Counted from the stretch's first letter, positions 17,230-27,153 are shown. The stretch is DNA of 64,000 nucleotides from Streptomyces humidus (GCF_014649655.1 NZ_BMTL01000006.1:124001-188000); one strand, 5' to 3'. Program-made: numbers and translations. The notes: a model not told the origin generated them from the letters alone.

Positions 17230-17312
17230 CACTCTAGCGCGTATTGCCGTTAGGTGTTCGACAATGCCGACCGATGGACGGGAGTCTTGCTCGGGCGTTA
17301 CGCGTGCGTCAA
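17230..17312 (-). promoter_or_regulatory. glp operon promoter region with GylR-type operator
   Basis: On the minus strand TTGACG (17312-17307), 18 bases, then AAGACT (17288-17283) form a promoter with a start near 17276. TTCGACAATGCCGAC at 17257-17271 follows at about +5 to +20. It shares the palindromic consensus TTCGRCAATGYCGAM with a site in front of gylR. A second -10-like TAGAGT lies at 17236-17231. A repressor on the palindrome would block both. GylR is known to repress this operon in S. coelicolor; the exact site is my inference from matching palindromes. Confidence 0.65.
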
Positions 17313-17330
17313 GAGTGCTGTTATCGAAAA

Positions 17331-17350
17331 CGCGATCGTTATTGATCGCG
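17331..17350 (-). terminator. Small hairpin with T-run in the gylR-glpF gap
   Basis: CGCGATC and GATCGCG arms around a 6-base loop, followed on the minus strand by TTTTCG. It is a weak intrinsic terminator candidate that would separate gylR transcription from the glp operon promoter. Confidence 0.4.
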
Positions 17351-17432
17351 GCAGGGCGTCGATCTTCGCGTGGGTGCGCACGCACTCGCCCCTGATGTCC
17401 ACTTCGGATGGCTTCATGTCAGGCACGGCGGC

Positions 17433-17460
17433 GGCCGGGACGTCGTCCGACGTCCCGGCC
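17433..17460 (-). terminator. Hairpin downstream of gylR
   Basis: Perfect 13-bp arms (17433-17445, 17448-17460) with a two-base loop, about 190 bases past the gylR stop. The gap 17128-17650 otherwise holds only the glp promoter region and no gene. Confidence 0.6.
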
Positions 17461-17650
17461 AGGTCTCACGTGTTTGTGGGGAGGCGCTGCTCGGCAGACG
17501 CTTCCCGGACGGGCTGCGCGGGCACCCGTCGCCGGCGCACCGGCACCGGTCGCATCGTCGCTCTGGTCGCACCGGGTATCTGGCGCACCGCTCGGACGCC
17601 GCATCAGGGGCGCAGGGCGCACCCCTCGGGAGAGTCGGCCGGCGGGCGGC

Positions 17651-18415
17651 TCAGAAGCGCCCGGCGCCCAGGTCCCGCGAGACCGCGCGGGCGCAGTCCC
17701 GCACCGCCGCGATCAGCTCGGGACGCAGTTCGCCGTCCCGCTGCAGCCGCTCCACGGCGCCGGTGATCCCCACCGCGCCCACGGGCATGCGCCGCCGGTC
17801 GTGGATGGGCGCGGCGATGGACGCCACGCCCTCCCAGGTCTCCTCCACGTCGGCCGCGTATCCCCGCGCACGGGTGAGGTCGAGGATGTGCTCGAAGGCG
17901 TCCAGCTCGCACACGGTGCGGTCCGTGAACGGCTTGCGGTCGGCTTCCAGGGCTTCGCTGTGGGCCACCGGGTCGTAGGCCGACAGGACCTTGCCCAGGG
18001 CTGTGGAGTGCAGCGGCTGCATCGCCCCGATCTCCAGCACCTGCCGGCTGTCGTCCGGCCGGAAGACGTGGTGCACGATCAGCACGCCCTGCTGGTGCAG
18101 CACTCCCAGATGGACGCTCTCGCCGCTGGAGCGGGCCAGGTCGTCCGTCCACACCAGGGCACGCGCGCGCAGCTCGTGCACGTCCAGGTAGGTCGTCCCC
18201 AGGCGGAGCAGCTCCGCGCCCAGCTGGTAGCGCCCGGAGGCGTCGTCCTGCTCGACGAAGCCCTCTTGCTGGAGGGTGCGCAGGATCCCGTGCGCGGTGC
18301 CCTTGGCCAGGCCCGTGGACGAGGCGATGTCCGACAGGCCCAGTCGCCGCTCGCCGCCCGCCAGCAGTCGCAGCATCGCGGCCGCACGTTCGACCGACTG
18401 GATGTTCCGTGCCAT
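17651..18415 (-). CDS. gylR: Glycerol operon regulator, IclR family
   Basis: A 254-residue IclR-family repressor, the length of GylR of S. coelicolor. The N-terminal winged helix-turn-helix (about 5-65, with LSDIASSTGLAKGTAHGILR) is followed by the IclR effector domain (HSTALGKVLSAYDP, ARGYAADVEETWEGVASIAAP in parts). The ATG at 18415 has GGAGG upstream and gives the family length; the frame extends to 18478 without a better start. It sits directly upstream of the glycerol operon it is known to control. A TTCGGCAATGTCGAA palindrome overlaps its own promoter, implying autoregulation. The inducer is expected to be glycerol or glycerol 3-phosphate. Confidence 0.93.
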   Translation of the reverse strand: MARNIQSVERAAAMLRLLAGGERRLGLSDIASSTGLAKGTAHGILRTLQQEGFVEQDDASGRYQLGAELLRLGTTYLDVHELRARALVWTDDLARSSGESVHLGVLHQQGVLIVHHVFRPDDSRQVLEIGAMQPLHSTALGKVLSAYDPVAHSEALEADRKPFTDRTVCELDAFEHILDLTRARGYAADVEETWEGVASIAAPIHDRRRMPVGAVGITGAVERLQRDGELRPELIAAVRDCARAVSRDLGAGRF

Positions 18416-18470
18416 CGCCGTCCTGCCTCCGTCCCCTTCGACCGTCAACGCGCGGCATCCGCTGCCGTCG

Positions 18471-18490
18471 TTCGGCAATGTCGAACACTA
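18471..18490 (-). promoter_or_regulatory. gylR promoter -10 and GylR-type operator
   Basis: TAGTGT on the minus strand (18490-18485) is directly followed by TTCGGCAATGTCGAA (18471-18485), a 15-bp palindrome around a central A. The same pattern lies at the glpF promoter (17257-17271). Confidence 0.65.
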
Positions 18491-18648
18491 CCGGTCCATG
18501 CCGACCTCCCGCTAATGGTCGGTCGATCTGTGTTACACGAGTCGTCTCCCGGGGGTGACGCGCCCGTCGCACGGCCGTGCCCGGTCGTCCGCCGCCCCCG
18601 CCGGAGCCGTGCTCGCCGCCTCGCGACTCGTCCGCCCCGTGGACGCCC

Positions 18649-18768
18649 CTGACCATAAGGCCTCCGTCCCGGCTACCCTGACGGCGTGCGCGCTCCTCGG
18701 GAAGCCTCACCACCGGCATCCTGAGAAGACGCAAAGCCGACAGCCGTCGCATCTGAGGGAGCCCTTTC
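18649..18768 (+). ncRNA. metH promoter and structured 5' leader able to hide the ribosome-binding site
   Basis: CTGACC (18649) and TACCCT (18674-18679) suggest a start near 18686, giving a leader of about 83 nt. GCTCCTC (18692-18698) can pair with GAGGGAGC (18755-18762), which contains the Shine-Dalgarno sequence of metH. CUCGG (18696-18700) can instead pair with CUGAG at 18721-18725, freeing the ribosome-binding site; a second CTGAG copy (18753-18757) overlaps the Shine-Dalgarno. Between them are GACGCAAAGCC and a CGAC-AGCC-GTCG hairpin. This is a riboswitch-like arrangement. The ligand is unknown; no B12 box or SAM-IV pattern was recognised. Confidence 0.5.
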
Positions 18769-21700
18769 ATGGCCTCTGTGCCGCCGACCCCTTCCGCCGA
18801 CAGCCGGACCCGTGTGTCCGCGCTCCGAGAGGCCCTGGCCACCCGTGTGGTGGTGGCCGACGGAGCGATGGGCACCATGCTCCAGGCCCAGGAGCCCACC
18901 CTGGAGGACTTCGAGAACCTCGAGGGCTGCAACGAGATCCTCAACATCACCCGGCCCGACATCGTCCGCTCGGTGCACGAGGAGTACTTCGGCGCGGGCG
19001 TCGACTGCGTCGAGACCAACACGTTCGGCGCAAACCACTCCGCCATGGCCGAGTACGACATCGCCGACCGCGTGTACGAGCTGTCCGAGGCGGGCGCCCG
19101 CATCGCCCGGGAGACCGCGGACGCCTTCGCCGCCCGCGACGGACGCACCCGCTGGGTCCTGGGCTCCATCGGCCCCGGCACCAAGCTGCCCACCCTCGGC
19201 CACATCGGCTACGGCACGCTGCGCGACGGCTTCCAGGCCAACGCCGAGGGCCTGCTCGCCGGCGGCGCCGACGCGCTGATCGTCGAGACCACACAGGACC
19301 TCCTGCAGACGAAGTCGTCGGTCCTGGGCGCCAGGCGGGCGATGGAGGCGACCGGCGCCGAGGTGCCCCTGCTGGTCTCGATGGCGTTCGAGACCACCGG
19401 CACCATGCTGCTCGGCTCCGAGATCGGCGCCGCGCTCACCGCGCTGGAGCCCCTCGGCATCGACATGATCGGTCTGAACTGCTCCACCGGCCCCGCCGAG
19501 ATGAGCGAGCACCTGCGTTATCTCGCCCGGCACTCCCGCACCCCGCTGCTGTGCATGCCGAACGCCGGGCTGCCGATCCTCACCAAGGACGGCGCCCACT
19601 TCCCGCTCGACGCCGAAGGCCTGGCCGACGCCCAGGAGAACTTCGTCCGCGACTACGGGCTGAACCTGGTCGGCGGCTGCTGCGGAACGACGCCCGAGCA
19701 CCTGCGCCGGCTCGTGGAGCGGGTGCGGGAGGCCTCGCCGGCCGAGCGCAGCCCGCGCCCCGAGCCGGGCGCCGCCTCGCTGTACCAGACCGTGCCGTTC
19801 CGCCAGGACACCGCCTACATGGCGATCGGTGAGCGCACCAACGCCAACGGTTCGAAGAAGTTCCGCGAGGCGATGCTGGAGGGCCGCTGGGACGACTGCG
19901 TGGAGATGGCGCGGGACCAGATCCGTGAGGGCGCGCACATGCTCGACCTGTGCGTCGACTACGTGGGCCGCGACGGTGTCGCCGACATGGAGGAGCTGGC
20001 GGGGCGCTTCGCCACCGCATCGACCCTGCCGATCGTGCTGGACTCCACCGAGGTCGAGGTCATCCGGGCGGGCCTGGAGAAGCTGGGCGGCCGAGCGGTG
20101 ATCAACTCGGTGAACTACGAGGACGGCGACGGGCCCGACTCGCGGTTCGCGAAGGTGACGGCCCTGGCGCGGGAGCACGGGGCGGCGCTGATCGCGCTGA
20201 CCATCGACGAGGAGGGCCAGGCCCGCACCGTCGAGACGAAGGTGGCCATCGCCGAGCGGCTCATCGAGGACCTCACCGGCAACTGGGGCATCCAGGAGTC
20301 GGACATCCTCATCGACTGCCTGACGTTCACCATCTGCACCGGTCAGGAGGAGTCCCGCAAGGACGGCATCGCCACCATCGAGGCGATCCGCGAGCTCAAG
20401 CGCCGCCGGCCCGACGTGCAGACCACGCTGGGCCTGTCGAACATCTCCTTCGGGCTGAACCCGGCGGCGCGCATCCTGCTCAACTCGGTCTTCCTGGACG
20501 AGTGCGTGAAGGCGGGGCTGGACTCGGCGATCGTGCACGCGTCGAAGATCCTGCCCATCGCGCGCTTCAGCGAGGAGGAGGTGACCACCGCCCTCGACCT
20601 GATCCACGACCGCCGCCGTGAGGGCTACGACCCGCTGCAGAAGCTGATGGCGTTGTTCGAGGGCGCCACCACCAAGTCCCTCAAGGCGGGCAAGGCCGAG
20701 GAACTGGCCGCCCTGCCGCTGGACGAACGCCTCAAGCGCCGCATCATCGACGGCGAGAAGAACGGCCTGGAGACCGACCTCGCCGAGGCGCTGCAGACCC
20801 GCCCCGCCCTGGACATCGTCAACGAGACGCTGCTGGACGGCATGAAGGTGGTCGGCGAGCTGTTCGGCTCCGGGCAGATGCAGCTGCCGTTCGTGCTGCA
20901 GTCCGCCGAGGTGATGAAGACCGCGGTGGCCTACCTGGAACCGCACATGGAGAAGTCGGACGCGGAGGGCAAGGGCACGATCGTGCTGGCCACCGTGCGC
21001 GGCGACGTCCACGACATCGGCAAGAACCTCGTCGACATCATCCTGTCGAACAACGGCTACAACGTCGTCAACCTCGGGATCAAGCAGCCGGTCTCGGCGA
21101 TCCTGGACGCCGCCCAGGAGCACCGGGCCGACGTCATCGGCATGTCGGGACTGCTGGTGAAGTCCACGGTGATCATGAAGGAGAACCTCGAGGAGCTCAA
21201 CCAGCGCAAGATGGCCGCCGACTACCCGGTCATCCTCGGCGGCGCCGCCCTGACCCGGGCCTATGTCGAGCAGGATCTGCACGAGATCTACGAGGGCGAG
21301 GTGCGCTACGCCCGCGACGCCTTCGAGGGCCTGCGCCTGATGGACGCCCTGATCGGCGTCAAGCGGGGCGTGCCGGGGGCCAAGCTGCCGGAGCTGAAGC
21401 AGCGCCGGGTCCGCGCGAGCGCCACCACGGCAGAGGTCGAGGAACGCCCGCAGGAGGGCCACGTCCGCTCCGACGTGGCCACCGACAACCCCGTCCCGAA
21501 GCCGCCGTTCGAGGGCACCCGGGTCGTCAAGGGCATCCCGCTCAAGGAGTACGCCTCCTGGCTGGACGAGGGCGCCCTGTTCAAGGGCCAGTGGGGTCTG
21601 AAGCAGGCCCGCGCCGGCGACGGACCGAGCTACGAGGAACTCGTCGAGAGCGAGGGCCGCCCCCGGCTGCGCGGTCTGCTGGACAGGCTCCAGACCGACA

Positions 21701-22287
21701 ACCTCCTCGAAGCCGCCGTCGTCTACGGCTACTTCCCCTGCGTGTCAAAGGACGACGACCTGATCGTCCTGGACGAGCAGGGCAACGAGCGCACCCGCTT
21801 CACCTTCCCGCGCCAGCGCCGTGGCCGTCGCCTGTGCCTGGCCGACTTCTTCCGCCCGGAGGAGTCGGGGGAGACGGACGTCGTCGGCTTCCAGGTCGTC
21901 ACCGTCGGCTCCCGGATCGGCGAGGAGACGGCCCGGCTCTTCGAATCGAACTCCTACCGCGACTACCTCGAACTGCACGGCCTGTCCGTCCAGTTGGCCG
22001 AGGCCCTTGCCGAATACTGGCACGCCCGCGTGCGCTCCGAACTCGGTTTCGCGGGCGAGGACCCGGCGGACGTCGAGGACATGTTCGCCCTGAAGTACCG
22101 CGGCGCCCGCTTCTCCCTCGGCTACGGCGCCTGCCCCGACCTGGAGGACCGCGCCAAGATCGCCGAGCTGCTGCAGCCCGAGCGGATCGGCGTGCACCTG
22201 TCGGAGGAGTTCCAGCTCCACCCCGAGCAGTCCACCGACGCCATCGTGATCCACCACCCCGAGGCGAAGTACTTCAACGCACGGTGA
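18769..22287 (+). CDS. metH: Cobalamin-dependent methionine synthase
   Basis: MetH transfers the methyl group of 5-methyltetrahydrofolate to homocysteine through methylcobalamin. The 1172-residue protein has all four modules. The homocysteine domain has zinc ligands C238, C304 and C305 (GLNCSTGP, GGCCGTTP). The pterin-binding domain starts near 350 (AIGERTNANGSKKF). The cobalamin cap and Rossmann domain have the lower axial motif D746-V-H748-D-I-G751. The C-terminal reactivation domain (about 920-1172) ends with HPEAKYFNAR. It is monocistronic, divergent from gylR, behind a leader that can pair with its ribosome-binding site. Confidence 0.97.
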   Translation: MASVPPTPSADSRTRVSALREALATRVVVADGAMGTMLQAQEPTLEDFENLEGCNEILNITRPDIVRSVHEEYFGAGVDCVETNTFGANHSAMAEYDIADRVYELSEAGARIARETADAFAARDGRTRWVLGSIGPGTKLPTLGHIGYGTLRDGFQANAEGLLAGGADALIVETTQDLLQTKSSVLGARRAMEATGAEVPLLVSMAFETTGTMLLGSEIGAALTALEPLGIDMIGLNCSTGPAEMSEHLRYLARHSRTPLLCMPNAGLPILTKDGAHFPLDAEGLADAQENFVRDYGLNLVGGCCGTTPEHLRRLVERVREASPAERSPRPEPGAASLYQTVPFRQDTAYMAIGERTNANGSKKFREAMLEGRWDDCVEMARDQIREGAHMLDLCVDYVGRDGVADMEELAGRFATASTLPIVLDSTEVEVIRAGLEKLGGRAVINSVNYEDGDGPDSRFAKVTALAREHGAALIALTIDEEGQARTVETKVAIAERLIEDLTGNWGIQESDILIDCLTFTICTGQEESRKDGIATIEAIRELKRRRPDVQTTLGLSNISFGLNPAARILLNSVFLDECVKAGLDSAIVHASKILPIARFSEEEVTTALDLIHDRRREGYDPLQKLMALFEGATTKSLKAGKAEELAALPLDERLKRRIIDGEKNGLETDLAEALQTRPALDIVNETLLDGMKVVGELFGSGQMQLPFVLQSAEVMKTAVAYLEPHMEKSDAEGKGTIVLATVRGDVHDIGKNLVDIILSNNGYNVVNLGIKQPVSAILDAAQEHRADVIGMSGLLVKSTVIMKENLEELNQRKMAADYPVILGGAALTRAYVEQDLHEIYEGEVRYARDAFEGLRLMDALIGVKRGVPGAKLPELKQRRVRASATTAEVEERPQEGHVRSDVATDNPVPKPPFEGTRVVKGIPLKEYASWLDEGALFKGQWGLKQARAGDGPSYEELVESEGRPRLRGLLDRLQTDNLLEAAVVYGYFPCVSKDDDLIVLDEQGNERTRFTFPRQRRGRRLCLADFFRPEESGETDVVGFQVVTVGSRIGEETARLFESNSYRDYLELHGLSVQLAEALAEYWHARVRSELGFAGEDPADVEDMFALKYRGARFSLGYGACPDLEDRAKIAELLQPERIGVHLSEEFQLHPEQSTDAIVIHHPEAKYFNAR

Positions 22288-22363
22288 CGCCGTGACGCGC
22301 GGCCCCCGACAAGCGCGCCACCCGGCACACTGATCGGATAAGTCGTACACTGGTCGGTCCACT

Positions 22364-22396
22364 GCAGGCCGGTTCCCCCAGCGGGAACCGGCCTGC
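22364..22396 (+). terminator. Perfect hairpin between metH and the HAD gene
   Basis: 14-bp arms (22364-22377, 22383-22396) around a CCAGC loop, 76 bases after metH and just ahead of the AAGGAGG of the next gene. It may end metH or act in the leader of the HAD gene, since a TACACT -10-like hexamer lies upstream at 22346-22351. Confidence 0.65.
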
Positions 22397-22419
22397 TCGT
22401 CCCTCAAGGAGGTACGTGG

Positions 22420-23118
22420 ATGACCAGTACGGTTCCCGCGCCCGTGACCCGTACGGCCCAGGGCTCTGCCCTGCAGGCCGTGCTCCTCGACATGGACGGC
22501 ACCCTGGTGGACACCGAGGGCTTCTGGTGGGACGTCGAGGTCGAGGTCTTCGCCGGCCTCGGCCACACCCTCGACGACTCCTGGCGCCATGTCGTGGTCG
22601 GCGGCCCCATGAGCCGCAGCGCCGGGTTCCTGGTCGAGGCGACCGGGGCCGACGTCACCCTCGCCGAACTCACCCTCCTGCTCAACGAGGGGTTCGAGAA
22701 CCGCATCGCCCGCGCCCTGCCCCTGATGCCGGGAGCCGCCCGGCTCCTGGCGGAACTGGCCGAGCACGAGGTGCCCACCGCCCTCGTCTCCGCCTCCCAC
22801 CGGCGCATCATCGACCGCGTCCTCACCGCGCTCGGCGCGGAGCACTTCCGGCTCACCGTGGCCGGCGACGAGGTCTCGCGCACCAAGCCCCACCCCGATC
22901 CCTACCTGCTCGCGGCCTCGGGGCTCGGAGTGGACCCCGCCCGGTGCGCGGTCGTCGAGGACACCGCCACCGGTGTCGCCTCGGCGGAGGCGGCCGGGTG
23001 CCACGTGGTCGCCGTGCCCTCCGTCGCACCCATCACGGCCGCCCCGCGCCGCACCGTCGTCTCCTCGCTGGAACAGGTCGACCTGACTTTTCTGCGCGGC
23101 CTGATGCCGCTCCGATGA
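22420..23118 (+). CDS. HAD-superfamily phosphatase (beta-phosphoglucomutase-like subfamily)
   Basis: A 232-residue HAD hydrolase with the nucleophile motif DMDGTLVD (D24 nucleophile, D26 acid/base), motif II Ser/Thr in LVSASHRRII, motif III Lys in SRTKPHPDPY and motif IV ED in AVVEDTATGV. The helical cap between motifs I and II puts it with the phosphoglycolate/phosphosugar phosphatases and mutases. The substrate cannot be named. The ATG has AAGGAGG at good spacing. A hairpin overlapping its stop ends the unit. Confidence 0.88.
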   Translation: MTSTVPAPVTRTAQGSALQAVLLDMDGTLVDTEGFWWDVEVEVFAGLGHTLDDSWRHVVVGGPMSRSAGFLVEATGADVTLAELTLLLNEGFENRIARALPLMPGAARLLAELAEHEVPTALVSASHRRIIDRVLTALGAEHFRLTVAGDEVSRTKPHPDPYLLAASGLGVDPARCAVVEDTATGVASAEAAGCHVVAVPSVAPITAAPRRTVVSSLEQVDLTFLRGLMPLR

Positions 23119-23139
23119 TCGCCACCGCGATCATCGGAG
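23110..23139 (+). terminator. Terminator overlapping the HAD gene stop
   Basis: 13-bp perfect arms (23110-23122, 23127-23139) around CACC, with the stop codon inside the left arm. Confidence 0.65.
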
Positions 23140-23582
23140 AGTCGTCGATGACGGAAATGCGATAGGCGTTCACCCAGCGTGCACCGCCGATAACGAGGAA
23201 TTCCGCGGGTGTGCGACCGGTCGAATTCGGATCTCCCCGACAGCCGAATTCCGCTCCGCCTGAACCCGTTATGCATGTGACGTTCCCCACCTCCCTAAGG
23301 GTCGACAGATGACGCTTTGTGTGCAGTAAGGCCTCGCGGGGCACCCTCGGGTGCATCCTTGTGTCCCGATTGGTGGTCGGCTGTACGAATCCTTCCGCTG
23401 ACGGCTGTTCAGTGCGTCCACGGCCGGTTTCACTGCGTGATGGGCTTTCAACTCCGGTGGCCGCCAACCGTCCTGCCGGTCCGGACTAATCTCGTCGCGA
23501 GAACATCGCCCTGACCCCGTGATCCGCGCTGCCACCCTTGCATGCCGGGTACACGGACCGACAGCTCTGGAGAAACTCGAGC
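23140..23582. promoter_or_regulatory. Long upstream region of the binding-protein gene
   Basis: The gap of about 440 bases has no convincing gene and is less G/C-rich than its surroundings. It contains GAATTCGG (23223-23230) and its inverted copy CCGAATTC (23244-23251), 21 bp apart centre to centre, as for a dimeric regulator on one face of the helix. A TAATCT -10-like hexamer lies at 23487-23492. Ribosome-binding sequence CTGGAGA precedes the ATG at 23583. Confidence 0.4.
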
Positions 23583-25190
23583 ATGAACCGTAAGACTTTG
23601 GTGCTGCCGGCCGTGGTCGGTCTGCTCGCGCCCGCACTCGCGGCCTGCGGCGGAACCGACAGCGGGGGCGGAAGCGGCGACGCCATCGTCGTCGGCACCA
23701 CCGACCGGTTCACGGCCACGAAGGACGCCCCGGCCCCGCTCGACCCGGCGTACTCCTACGACGTCGGCACCTGGAACATCCTGCGCCAGACGGTGCAGAC
23801 CCTGATGATCCAGCCCAAGGGCGAGGGCGAGCCGGTCCCGGAGGCGGCCGAGAGCTGCGGCTTCACCGACACCGGCAACGAGCGCTACTCCTGCAAGCTG
23901 CGCAGCGGCCTGAAGTTCGCCAACGGTGACGCCGTCACCGCCAAGGACGTCAAGTTCTCCATCGAGCGCGCCCGCAGCATCAAGGCCGACTCCGGCGTCT
24001 TCGCCCTGCTGTCCACCATCGACACCGTCGAAACGCAGGGCGACAACGAAGTCATCTTCCATCTCAAGACCGCAGACGCCACGTTCCCCTTCAAGCTGTC
24101 GACTCCGGTCGCCGGCATCGTCAACCCCGACGACTACGAGAAGAACAAGCTGCGCGACGGCTTCGACGTCGACGGATCCGGCCCGTACATACTCAAGGCC
24201 GAGACCGACGGCGACGAGATGACCAAGGCCGTCTTCACCAAGAACCCCCACTACAAGGGGACGCTGACGGTGAACAACGACGAGGTCGACATGGTCTCCT
24301 TCAAGGACGCCGACGCCATGGGCACCGCCCTGCAAAAGGGCGACATCGACCTCATGACCCGCACCATGTCGCCCCAGCAGATCCGCAAGCTCTCGGAGTC
24401 CTCCACCTCCGGCGACATCGACCTCGTCGAGCTCAACGGCCTCGAGATCCGCTACCTCGCCTTCGACACCACCGACTCGACGGTCAAGTCGAAGGCCGTG
24501 CGCCAGGCGATAGCCCAGGTCGTCAACCGCGGCCAGCTCGTCTCCGAGGTGTACGGCTCCCAGGCCGAGCCCCTCTACTCGCTGGTCCCGGCCACCGTCA
24601 CCGGCCACTCCAACTCGTTCTTCAACACCTACGGCGACCCGGACGTCGGCAAGGCCAAGTCCCTCCTGGCCGAAGCCGACATCGCCACCCCGGTCAAGCT
24701 GACGCTGAACTACACGACCGACCACTACGGCCCGGCCACCAAGCAGGAGTTCGAGACGCTGCAGAAGCAGCTCAACGGCAGCGGCCTGTTCGACGTGAGC
24801 ATCAAGGGCACACCCTGGGACGCGTTCGTCCCGGCCGAACGCAAGGGCGAGTACGCCGTCTACGGCATGGGCTGGTTCCCCGACTTCCCGGACGCCGACA
24901 ACTTCGTCGCGCCGTTCCTGGACAAGGACAACTTCCTCAAGTCGCCCTACTCCAACAGCGACATCATCACCAACCTCATCCCGGCCTCCCGCCGTGAGGC
25001 CGACCGCATGACCGCCGCCAAGACCCTCACCGAGGTCCAGAACATCGTCGCCAAGGACGTCCCGATCCTGCCCCTGTGGCAGGGCAAGCAGTACGTCGCC
25101 GCCAACAACGACGTCACGGGCACGGCCTACGTGCTGAACTCCTCCGCGACCCTGCAGCTGTGGGAGCTCGGCCGGGGATCCAGCAACTGA
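23583..25190 (+). CDS. ABC transporter substrate-binding lipoprotein, family 5 (peptide/nickel type)
   Basis: A 535-residue extracellular solute-binding protein of the oligopeptide/dipeptide family. It has a lipoprotein signal peptide (MNRKTLVLPAVVGLLAP, lipobox LAAC with C22) and a Gly/Ser linker. The family core includes SYDVGTWNILRQTVQTL, GDAVTAKDVKFSIERA and VDGSGPYILKAE. It should be lipid-anchored on the outer face of the membrane and hand peptides or similar ligands to an ABC permease. No permease or ATPase gene is nearby, so it is an orphan that must pair with components encoded elsewhere. The ATG at 23583 is preferred over the upstream frame because it begins the signal peptide. Confidence 0.88.
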   Translation: MNRKTLVLPAVVGLLAPALAACGGTDSGGGSGDAIVVGTTDRFTATKDAPAPLDPAYSYDVGTWNILRQTVQTLMIQPKGEGEPVPEAAESCGFTDTGNERYSCKLRSGLKFANGDAVTAKDVKFSIERARSIKADSGVFALLSTIDTVETQGDNEVIFHLKTADATFPFKLSTPVAGIVNPDDYEKNKLRDGFDVDGSGPYILKAETDGDEMTKAVFTKNPHYKGTLTVNNDEVDMVSFKDADAMGTALQKGDIDLMTRTMSPQQIRKLSESSTSGDIDLVELNGLEIRYLAFDTTDSTVKSKAVRQAIAQVVNRGQLVSEVYGSQAEPLYSLVPATVTGHSNSFFNTYGDPDVGKAKSLLAEADIATPVKLTLNYTTDHYGPATKQEFETLQKQLNGSGLFDVSIKGTPWDAFVPAERKGEYAVYGMGWFPDFPDADNFVAPFLDKDNFLKSPYSNSDIITNLIPASRREADRMTAAKTLTEVQNIVAKDVPILPLWQGKQYVAANNDVTGTAYVLNSSATLQLWELGRGSSN

Positions 25191-25216
25191 CCCACCCCCG
25201 AACACCACGGGCCACG

Positions 25217-25253
25217 AAGGGCGCCCCTCGAGGAGAACTCGAGGGGCGCCCTT
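25217..25253. terminator. Bidirectional terminator between convergent genes
   Basis: Perfect 16-bp arms (25217-25232, 25238-25253) around GAGAA, between the binding-protein gene and the response regulator gene. Confidence 0.85.
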
Positions 25254-25283
25254 CACCGTCGTACCCGTGCTCAGTGCTCAGTG

Positions 25284-25955
25284 CTACTGAGCGCCCGGAC
25301 GCACCAGACCGCTCTCGTACGCGTACACCGCGGCCTGCACCCGGTCGCGCAGCCCCAGTTTCGTCAGCACATGCCCCACATGCGTCTTCACCGTCGTCTC
25401 GCTGACGAACAGGTCCGCCGCGATCTCGGCGTTCGACAGACCCCGGGCCACCAGCTTCAACACCTCCACCTCCCGGTCGGTGAGCGTGTGCAGCGTGTCC
25501 GGCACCGGCTCGTCGCCCGACGGCAGATGCGTCGCGTACTTGTCCAGCAACCGGCGCGTGATGCTCGGCGCCAGCATGGCCTCGCCCGCGGCCACCACCC
25601 GGATCGCCTGCACCAGTTCGACGGCCGGCGCGTCCTTCAGCAGGAACCCGCTCGCCCCCGCGCGCAACGCCTCCACCACGTACTCGTCGAGATCGAACGT
25701 CGTCAGCACCAGCACCTTCGCCGGCCCGTCCCGCCCGGGACCGGTGATCTGCCGGGTCGCCTCCACCCCGTCCATCCGCGGCATGCGGATGTCCATCAGC
25801 ACCACATCGGGCTGCAACGCCCGCACCTGGTCGAGAGCCTGCAGACCGTCCCCGGCCTCGCCGACGACCGCGATGTCCTGCTCGGCCTCCAGGATCATCC
25901 GGAAGCCGGTACGCAGCAGCGGCTGGTCGTCGACCAGTAGGACACGGATGGCCAC
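25284..25955 (-). CDS. NarL/LuxR-family response regulator
   Basis: A 223-residue two-component regulator. The receiver domain has acidic residues D9/D10, phosphoacceptor D55 (LMDIRMP) and K107 (FLLKDAP). The C-terminal LuxR helix-turn-helix has LTDREVEVLKLVARGLSNAE and VSETTVKTHV. The GTG at 25955 has AAGGAGA upstream. No histidine kinase is encoded next to it, which is unusual for this subfamily. It lies 14 bases downstream of the RecB-like nuclease gene and is probably co-transcribed with it. Targets are unknown. Confidence 0.9.
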   Translation of the reverse strand: MAIRVLLVDDQPLLRTGFRMILEAEQDIAVVGEAGDGLQALDQVRALQPDVVLMDIRMPRMDGVEATRQITGPGRDGPAKVLVLTTFDLDEYVVEALRAGASGFLLKDAPAVELVQAIRVVAAGEAMLAPSITRRLLDKYATHLPSGDEPVPDTLHTLTDREVEVLKLVARGLSNAEIAADLFVSETTVKTHVGHVLTKLGLRDRVQAAVYAYESGLVRPGAQ

Positions 25956-25969
25956 GTGAATCTCCTTCT

Positions 25970-26965
<996 letters not shown>

Positions 26966-27153
26966 GACCACAGACCTTACGGCCCGACACCGACAGTCAC
27001 CCCCGCCCGCACCCCGCCCCCGCCCCGGACAGCGACGACCGGCGGGGAAACACAGGGGGTGCCGGGGCGGAACACATCGCCACCGCCGCATACCATCGGT
27101 CACAGACCCTCCCGCCCGGCACCGGCGGGAGACGCTTCGATCGAGGGGACACC

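Noticed and set aside
18730..18750. Possible cyclic di-GMP-I riboswitch because of GACGCAAAGCC in the metH leader
   Set aside because: The partner motif (GCAAACC-type) and the tetraloop-receptor arrangement of that class were not found; kept only as an unidentified structured leader.
18673..21462. A 929-codon minus-strand frame opposite metH
   Set aside because: metH is complete on the plus strand with all functional motifs; the antisense frame has low-complexity composition.
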